Assembly: GCA_030998225.1 (NCBI GenBank)
Contig: JAPYXD010000701.1
Span: forward strand, 13,686,501 to 13,750,500
From: Diplolepis rosae
Taxonomy: Eukaryota; Arthropoda; Insecta; Hymenoptera; Diplolepididae
Reading direction: 5' to 3'
Length of the DNA: 64,000 nucleotides
The position numbers and the translations under genes are program-made. The notes beneath the pieces are model-generated. The model made no database searches. It had not been told where the DNA came from and saw only the letters and a program-made list of their open reading frames with translations. This document shows, piece by piece, positions 35,501 through 44,500 of the stretch (within the stretch, counting starts at the first letter, position 1; each line of letters opens with the position of its first letter).

Positions 35501-38500
35501 ATGCTTCATATCTAGTTTTGAAATAACTATTCACTTATTTTTAGGTAATAACACATCACTCAATAAGTTCGCAGGATGTCTAAAAAAACAACAGATTTTA
35601 GGCAAAATTCGACTTTCCAACGCTTCTCTAACATTTTGATGCCTTTTTTGTAGAACGATTGATTTTTGGACTCAAAATACGCTTCGGTTTCGGTAATCAT
35701 TTCTTCATTGGAGGCAAATCTCTTTCCCTGAAGCATTTTTTTCAGGTCTGCAAACAGGTAGTAAGACATCACTCAATAAGTTCCCACTTTAACTAAGAAA
35801 AACACAGTTTTTTTTAAGAAATTCTACTTTATTCATCAACATAGATTCCTTCCAGCGTAATACATTCATTCCAACGCTTCTCTAACTTTTTGATGCCTTT
35901 TTTGTAGGATGATTCGTCTTTGCTCTCAAAATAGGCCTCAGTTTCGGCAATCACTTCTTCATTGGACCCAATTCTCTTTCCCTGAGGCATTTCTTTCGGG
36001 CCAGCAAAGAGCCAGTAGTAGCTGGGGACCAGATCTGGAATATATGGTGGGTGAAGAAGCAACTCGAAGCTTAGATCATTTAATTTGACTGTCGTTTTCA
36101 TAAATTTGTGACACGATGCGTTGCCTTAGTGGAACAGCACTTTTTTCTTCTGCATGTGAGGACGTTTTTTCTTGATTTCTGCGCTCATACGATCCAGCAA
36201 TGCCATATAATAGTCACTATTAATGGTTTTACCTTTCTCACGATGGTCGATAAACAAAATATCAAATTTCTAGTCACGCTTATTACGTCGCCTGAGCGCG
36301 TAGTTAGAAATTTGACATGGACTGTCGGCTTGTCGCTGTCACGCGCGAGGGCCCCCCCACTCCCGAAACAAGCAACCCACCGTCCATTTGTCAAGGGGAG
36401 TGGCGCGCCGATCGCGCGGCAACCAGAGAGCCCATTCCCCTTTCCGTGTGGTGGATCCATGTTTCATCCATTGTCACATACCGACGCAGAAAATCCTTTT
36501 CACCCCGCATGAACAGCTTCAAACAGCGCTCTGAATCTTCGACGCGTTGTTGCACAGTGGGTCCACTCATATAGGAGAAAAGGGGAACGAATTATAATGT
36601 TTGCTACAACAAGTGGTGGCGCTATTGTCGCCACCGATGTTATTTTTATACTGTTGTAACCATAGCAACCATATCATTGCCAGTTGAAATAATACAGTCG
36701 ATGCTCATTTTACTCAACTACCGTTCGAAGCACCTCAAGCGTCGGTGATATATTTATACATTTCAGATTAACCCACTGACGCATTGTGATGCCCTGTCGT
36801 CGACAACGTTTTACTCAACTCCTTACTATTTCCTATGTAACGCTTATTGATATTCACTTTGGGTGAATTAGGTATTTATCGAATTCATTTTGCCCGACTA
36901 GGATTTAATAAATGTTCAAATGTCCTTAAGTCCCAAGTTTAATCGACAGAGTTGAGTAAAATTACTTCAACTATTTTTCTCCGTGTAATAGTACAGTGTT
37001 TAACTGTTCATTGTGATTCATATTTAAAAATTCTTGTTGTATTTTTATTCTTTCACAAATTATTTTCAACTTTAAATCATTTAAATTATTTAAATTTGTG
37101 AAATGGATTTCATACAATGTATTTCAAAATTTTCCGTTCTTTAGAATACATCGATTTGGGGGGACGGGGGTTTCGTTTGCATTGATATTAGTTCTTACTA
37201 TCAAAACTTGGCAGCGCTGGTGCTCATTTTCACTTTTTTAAGTATTCTCCTCAAATACATGGTAGTGGCCACACTATGCGTTGTTCTTTTTCTTCGGGTA
37301 TGAGTAAACGCGGCACTCACTTGAAAAACAACTTACGCATCCCCAAAGATTCGTGCGAAATTGTACACACTACCTTCTGATATCTTTAAGGTGTCAGCTA
37401 TCTCACGCAACTTTAATTTACGATCGCTCAAAACTATTTTGCGTACTTTTGTTATGTTTTCCGGAACAACCGTTGATTTTAGGCAAACAGAACGTACAGC
37501 GTCATCGGTGTTTGTACGATCGCGTTTAAATTCTGAATACCAGTCGATGATTGTTGATTTCCCTGGTGCAGAATCCCCATAAGGATTATCCAGCCACTGC
37601 TTTGCTTCAACAGTATTTTTTCCTATAAAAAGCAATGTTTGACTAACACTCGAAACTCTTTTCTATCCATTGTTCTGAAAATGTCAAAAGTTGCTTCACC
37701 AAAACCTCTGTAACTTCTGAACTAAACGTCAGATTATCATGAAATTTTTACACTTTACGTTTGAAGGTTGGTACTATCCAAACATCATATTGGTTTGACA
37801 ACAGTGATGGTACCATCTATATGTGAGACCTGAAACTTATTGAGTGATGTGTTAGTCGCTGGGAGCCAGATCTGGTGAATATGGTGGATGGGGAAGCAAT
37901 TCAAAGTGCAATTCGTGCAATTTTGACATTGTTGCGATCGACTTGTGACACGGTGCATTGTCTTGGTGAAAGAGCACTTTTTTCTTCTTCATTTGGGATC
38001 ATTTTTTCGCAATTTCTTCTTTCAAACGCACCTATAACGCCATATAATATTCCCTATTGATGGTTCTCCCTTTCTCAAGGTAATCTTTGAATAAAATACT
38101 GTACGCATTCCAAAATATGGAGACCAAAATCTTACCAGCTGACATTTGCTTTTTTGGTCGCTTTAGGCGGTTTTCACCCTTTGCTGTTCTTTCAGCTGAC
38201 TGCCGATTTGACTCTGGAATGTATTAATGGATCCTTGTTTTATCCATTGTCATATACCGCATGAAAAAATCCTTTTTATTGCGCTGAAACAGCCCCGAGC
38301 AGCGCTCTGAATCGTCGACACATAGTTGTTTTTGATCAACGATCGGCCAAAACCATTTTGTGGACTTTTTTTATTTTTTGGAACGACTGCCGAATTCGCG
38401 CGCCCAGAGCGTTCAGCATCATCGGTGTTTGTACGGCCGTGTTTAAAATCAGCAAACCACTTCCGTATCATTTGTCTTTATGGAGCATAGTCTTGCCTTG

Positions 38501-41500
38501 TCAAGCCATTGCAAAAAAAAGTATCGTTACTAGAACTACTGTACTCGTAACTTATGAACTAAACGTCTGGTCGTCATGAAATTTTAACATCTAGCGTTTG
38601 AAGATTAGTGCGGTCAAGACTCGTTTATTACAGGGCCCAAGTGTTCCCCTCACCCCTACCCTTGCCGTATATGCAACACTGTGATTGGGGCGTCAACCAA
38701 TCCACTGCTTACTCTGCAAATCAACCTTACCGATAGTTGCGATGGTCGGAGCCCCTCTTGTCTTGCAATAAAAGACTCTCGCTCGTTTCAGAGCTTCGCA
38801 ATGAACGAGTCTTGATTATACTTCCTAAAAATCATAAGGATTTGTAGGGAACGACGGATTGTATTTTGACTCACTGTGTCTCCCAACCCTGACGCTCAAC
38901 CGCTACGCCGCAGCGGCGGCCATGTTAGACTACAGTCGTTACCAAGTCGTTCCATAGACAAGACGCTACGCGTCTCATAACTTATTGTTATTTGAATAAA
39001 TAGTTATTGCTAACTGAACTGCAATGTCAGTTATTAATCAAGTTAATCCTTACTGACTTGGGAAGTAGGCTCCCAACTCTGATTTACTAAAAAGCCTATA
39101 GATTTTTTAATAGAGGCGCTATCTATATGTCATCCTACTAACTTATTGAGTGATGTGCGATCAGTGAAAAAAGTTTGATACAAAAGTTGTTAGTTTCAAA
39201 ATGATCTATTAGACGCTGATCTTCATTTTCACTTTGGGTTTACAGATGCAGAGTAAGAAATCTTTCAAAATATGAACATAATCTTTCTCATGATGGAATC
39301 AACTTACAAAATGAAATTAAAAAGGATATTATTTTTTGCATCAAGGAACACATTGACCTTATAAAGTAAATTTCTATTTAAGAAAAATTATTAAAAAATT
39401 TATCATTTAAAATTCAAAATAATTCAAATTATTATTATTTTTCAAAGTATACACACATTGTACGTTAACTTAATGCATGTTTTATGAATATTTTCATCAG
39501 CTTTTTGAAGACCATCCATAGATGCTTTTCCTTCGTATTTTTTGTGACAGTAGCACTTAATATGGTGATTTTAAGTCTAACAGGATTTCAAGTAAGTTGT
39601 GTGATATCTAAAAAAAATGTTACTGTTATAAATTTCTCAATATTTTTAATTTTTTAATTTTAAGGACATATAATAAATTATGACCTCAAATCGTGAGTAA
39701 TCCGGGCTGGGTTTCTACACAGTAAGGAGAAATTCTGAAATGTATACTGGACTTGTTTTAAACTTTGCCTTAAGGCCATGTTCTAGGCGTGGCTTCAGCC
39801 AATTCTTCTGATTCTTAAATTTTTAATTCAAATGGATTTTCTATAGTAGATAAACATACTTTAATCTTTCTTCTACATTTATCTGTTATGAAAAATCTAT
39901 TTGAGCTGTTAATTTAAGAATTAGAAGGACGCAAAGTATTGGATAACGTCACGTCCATGACATGGCCTTAAAGCCACGGATGAATCAAACCATATGACTA
40001 AATTATACATTGATTTGTTCATGCAAGATGCCTTTTTTAATTTACAAAACATTTTTCTTAATTCCTATCAGTTCAAATGGTGTTCATGAATATCATTTTT
40101 GCAATACGATATACGAGGTGTGTCCGAATAGTATCCGACCTGCGTTTATATCTTCGCGCCAGAGCGCTCGATTGGCCTCTGCGGGGTATGAGCGTAACCA
40201 GTAATTCCTCACGATCTCCCAGTATGCCGTAGTTACCGGCCGGACGCCTTATGTCGCGCGCACATAGAGATATTATAGATAGAAGAGACAAGCTATAGGC
40301 CGCTCTGTAAGTGGCAACGTCAGTCTGCAAACTCGGTGAGAGCAAAAGAGAGAGACGATAGGAGGTTATTCTGTCTTTGTCTACGCGTACCGCGTTAGCC
40401 TCGGCGTTAGCGAGAGACAGCCTAACCCACAATTTACTCTCTCTCTCGCCCGAGCTGACAGGTTTCAGGCTGGCTTGTCTCTTCTATCTATAATATCTCC
40501 ATGCGTACGCATCGTGTGTTTATGTCCAACGTGTTTTTTCCGTTCGTCGCATTAGTTTACAGTTGAAAATGACAGAAAGAACAGATCAACGAATTTACAT
40601 CAAGTTTTGCTTCAATCTCGGCAAAAGTTGTACGGATACGATTAAAATGATACAGAAGGCCTTTGTGGACGAAAGTATAGGCATAACCATGGGGGTGAAA
40701 CCCAATGGTAAATTACTGGAAAAAAACATGGCGGTAAAAGCATGCGATCCCCCACTTTTGCATGGAGCCTTTCAGAGCTCCCGCTGCCCTCCTGTCCCTT
40801 TTCCCGAATAAATTCTATAATGAAATTTTTATACATCTGAAGCGATTAGGTGCTGAAATTGCAAAACTTTGTATTACTATGCATTAAACAGTAAATTTTT
40901 TGTTGTAATTTCATAACTTGATCGCCTCTGGTGCCTCATTGAAGTATTTGGCATTAATTTCCTTGGCTTCAGACTTTATGTCATTTCACAAGCAGCTATG
41001 ACTCTTCTGAACTGCGAGATGAACTGTTATCTGGGGGATTTTTAATTGGCTGCGTGATTCACCCACATTTGCATGGACGTGTTTCTCCCCTTCCAAAGTG
41101 GGCTTCATTCCCATGGGCATAACACAGATAAAGGAGTGGTACAAGCGCTTAAAAAGCACGGAAAAGTCGGAGCCATGTTAAGTCAATGCTGATTATTTTT
41201 TTCGAATGTGAGGGTGTTGTGCACTACGAATTTTCTCCAAAAGGTCAGACGATCAACAAAGAATATTACGTTGAAGTTCTGAAAAGATTGAGTGATGCCG
41301 CGAGAAGAAAACGACCGCGTTTCTGTTCAAGCGGTGACTGGCTTTTTCACCACGATTACGCGCCAGCGCATTCATCGAACCTCGTGCAGCAATTTTTGGC
41401 GAAACACAAGATTGTACAGCTTTGCCAGCCTCCGTACAGTTCCGACATACCTCCCTGCGACTTTTGGATGTTCCCAAAATTGAAAATGGCACTCAAAGGA

Positions 41501-44500
41501 ATGCGGTTCGACGACATCGAGACGATTCAGAGTAATACGACGCGCGAGCTGAAGGCCATTCCAAAATCTGCTTTCGAGGACTGACTTAAAATGTAGAAGC
41601 ACCGCTGGGAGCGTGTGGTTCAATCCATTGGGGACTACTTAGAAGGATGCCACGGTGCGGATGACGAAGAATAGCACCAACGCGGAGATATGAACGCAGG
41701 TCGGATACTTTTCGGACACACCTCGTACATAATAGATGCTTATAATCTTAATAAAAAAGGAAGGCTCTGTTGAGTTTCATTTCAAATTCGTAAAAGTGAC
41801 AGGTGACTTATACAAACTGCAGATACGGTTATTTTCATTTGCACGGCAGAATTACAGTTAAATGTAAAAAATTTTGCAAAATTATCACTCAAACGGAGTT
41901 GAGAAAAGTTCTTTACAAAACAACTTTTGGAAAATTTGAGAAACTCATCAAAATACAATAAAATACGTGCGTTAAGGTAGTACGATCACGAAAATTAGAC
42001 CTCAGGCAAAAATAGATAATTTTGCTTTCAAAAATAGCAATATTATTATTGAAGGGCTATTTTGAAAGAGAAAAGATTATTTTACATGAAAAAAATTTGA
42101 AACACAGAGAAATAAATTTTATTTTTGACCCAACTTTTTTTTCTTATTGCTTCTTACCAAATTTTAAAAAATTATGCGATTCTAATAAATCATGAATCAT
42201 TTTTTCAGAGAGAAGATTTGCCACAACTTCACCGTTTCTGATTTTTTAAAATAAATTCTTTAATGGCTAAAACTATTAAAAAAACATTTTCCAAGACGAA
42301 ATTTTTATAAAAAAATTGTTGAATTTGATAATAATTTATTCACTTTCGAAAATTTGAAATGATTAAGTTGTAGGGAATCATTTTCTTGAAACAGTGATTT
42401 GTAATTTATTAAAATCGCATAATTTTTTAAAATTTGGTAAGAAGCGATAAGAAAAAAAGTTGGCGCAAAATAGTATATTATGTGCCTAGGCACACAATGA
42501 GGGTCATTGCGTGACGAGCGACAATGTTCGCAGGAGATCGAAGCCAAGGCGTAGTCGAGGCGTAGCCAATGCGTAGTCGAGACAAAGCCGAGACGAATCC
42601 GAGGCGCGATCAGTCCTGCTCAGCATTGTCGCGAGTCTCGCAATGTCCCGAATTGTGTGCATTGGCACATATTCTATTTTATGTGACTGTGGTGCGGATA
42701 CGAGTTTTTATGCGTACATTGGAATCTAATCTAGTACTTATTGTAGTTGTTTGCTGCGCTAGTTGTACGAAGCGGGCGCAAATTGGCGACTAGTCTCGGC
42801 CATTTTGATTTTATGGGTCTTGTGTAGTAGTCAGTGCTAACGCCGTACGAAGAAGAAGTGAGAAGAAGAAGAATAAGAAATAGATTGCGTTCCGCTGTAA
42901 GACTATAATGCACATGCGCAGTTCAATTTCTACATTGTATTCCTCTGTAACGGAATACACAACATTGCTTTACTCTCAGCTGTAACGGAAAAACGAGTTT
43001 CCGCGGCTGAGGCACATAAATAAAATTTATTAATAAAATTATTTTTCTGGATTTCAATTTTTTTTCATAGAAATTAATCTTGTTTCTTCCAAAGTAGCTC
43101 TTCAATAATAATATTGCTATTCTTAAAAGCAAAATTATCTATTTTTGCCTGAGGTCTAATTTTTGTGGATCAACTACCTTAAAACTCTATTGTCGATTAC
43201 TCATTATTTAACGTTATAATATCGTTAACAATAATCTGAGGTATATTCCTATTTGAAAATCATATGAAATACAATATTATTAATTATTGCAAAAATTATT
43301 TTCCAGGTTATAATTAACTTGGATCGTTCAAAGGAGGTGTTTTTATTTGCCATTATAACAATTGCTCAAATGATTCACCTCTTTTACATTACTCTGCCCT
43401 GTCAGCAAATGATCGACCACAGCTTAAGCCTTTCTGATTCAGTGTAGGTGATAATTTCTTAATTTTATGTCTAGAAAGAAGTATATAGAGATCATACACT
43501 TCTGTTAGAAAAAGTGATAGTGACTTAGGTAAAAACAGTTAAGGAAAATCATCCGATGTTTTGTATAAGAGTTTCTTTTTTAAAAATCCTATATGATTTT
43601 CTTTAACAATTCTAATGTAGAAATTTTTAATTTAAGAGTGGGGGTCATTTCAAGTTTTTGTCTCCCGATAATACGCCTAGTTTCTCATTATGATGCAATG
43701 CAATTCAGAACTAATCCGAAAAACGTTCCAAATCTCGTTCGATGCGAATCAGTTGAAAATCAATCCGACTCAATCTGAATCATTCCGACCTCGGATTCGT
43801 TCAGATTGATTTTGATTGAAAATTCCATCATAATCAACTTGAGTTCGAATTCATTCGGTTTGAAGTCTCGGATTGAGTCAGATTGATTTTCAACCCATTC
43901 GCATCGAATGAGATTTACAATTTTTTTCGGAATTGTCATCAAATCTTTAGGTTTTGAGGCCCCCTGAGTCAGAAAAAACGGTTTTTACGAAAGTGTCTGT
44001 CTGTCTAACACACCTTTTGAGGGCCAAAAAAGAAAGGACGTGTTCGTTAATCAGCCATTTTTACCAATTTTTTTTGGTTTTATCGTTATAAAGAACGTTT
44101 TTTTTTTAAATCAAAAATTCCATTTTCCCGGCAAAATATACGAAATACGGTAAAAATGTTAAGAAACACAATTTTTTATTTCAAAAAGATCTACAAATTT
44201 CCTGGTGACCATTTTTTCATAGAAGTTATATTTTTTATTTATCAGTAAAAAATAAACTTTTAGTTTCTAAAAAAACTATACGAGATACGAAAAAAAATTC
44301 CAAAACAAAATTGTTCATATAAAGGAGATATATAAATTTTCTTCAGGGTACTTTTTGATCAGGCACGTAGTTTTCGTTTTAATTGTAAAAAACTTTATCA
44401 AAAATGAAAAATTCTATTTTGCGCAAAATCTATTGCTTGGTACGAAAAAAATGTTAGGAAAGCAACTTATTCGTTTACAAAATATCAAATCACCTTGTGA

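Larger units (their letters stand above)
35551..39157 (-). pseudogene. outer mariner element, irritans-like, split and dead
   Basis: The ends are ACACATCACTCAATAAGTT (35551, after TA) and the inverse …AACTTATTGAGTGATGTG (39157). Read on the minus strand, the transposase begins near 38471 (RKWFADFKHGRTNTDDAERS), has an internal deletion, continues DDSERC … KKDFFMRYMTMDKTRIH (the first catalytic Asp is kept but its usual D-E-T-W context is altered, and a stop follows), VLFHQDNAPCH (second Asp), then HPPYSPDLAPSDY at 37855. There it is cut, and YLFADLKKMLQGKRFAS resumes at 35761 and runs to about 35560. The cut is the inner mariner. A 202-bp MITE (38614-38815) also sits in its 5' part. Confidence 0.85.
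40114..41725 (+). pseudogene. mariner-family element with 41-bp inverted ends, internally deleted
   Basis: Ends CGAGGTGTGTCCGAATAGTA and the inverse (…TTTTCGGACACACCTCG) match over about 40 bp with few mismatches, flanked by TA (40112-40113, 41726-41727). The + strand transposase starts at 40569 (MTERTDQRIYIKFCFNLGKS … MIQKAFVDESIGI), is cut by a hAT-like insert, resumes TQIKEWYKRLKSTEKSEP, and then jumps by deletion to FFECEGVVHYEF … INKEYYVEVLKRLSDAARRK. It keeps HHDYAPAHSSNLVQQFLAKH and PYSSDIPPCDFW, i.e. the second and third Asp of a DD34D set, but the deletion removed the first. It ends near 41582. This is a different mariner subfamily from the nested pair at 35.5-39.2 kb. Confidence 0.88.

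Noticed and set aside
36108..36512. 134-aa + strand ORF and 85-91-aa neighbours
   Set aside because: They are antisense or out-of-frame readings of the inner mariner transposase and of the GC-rich stretch within it.
38845..39130. Solo LTR in the 5' part of the outer mariner
   Set aside because: The start 'tgtagggaacg' and an AATAAA are suggestive, but I could not find a CA end or a target duplication.
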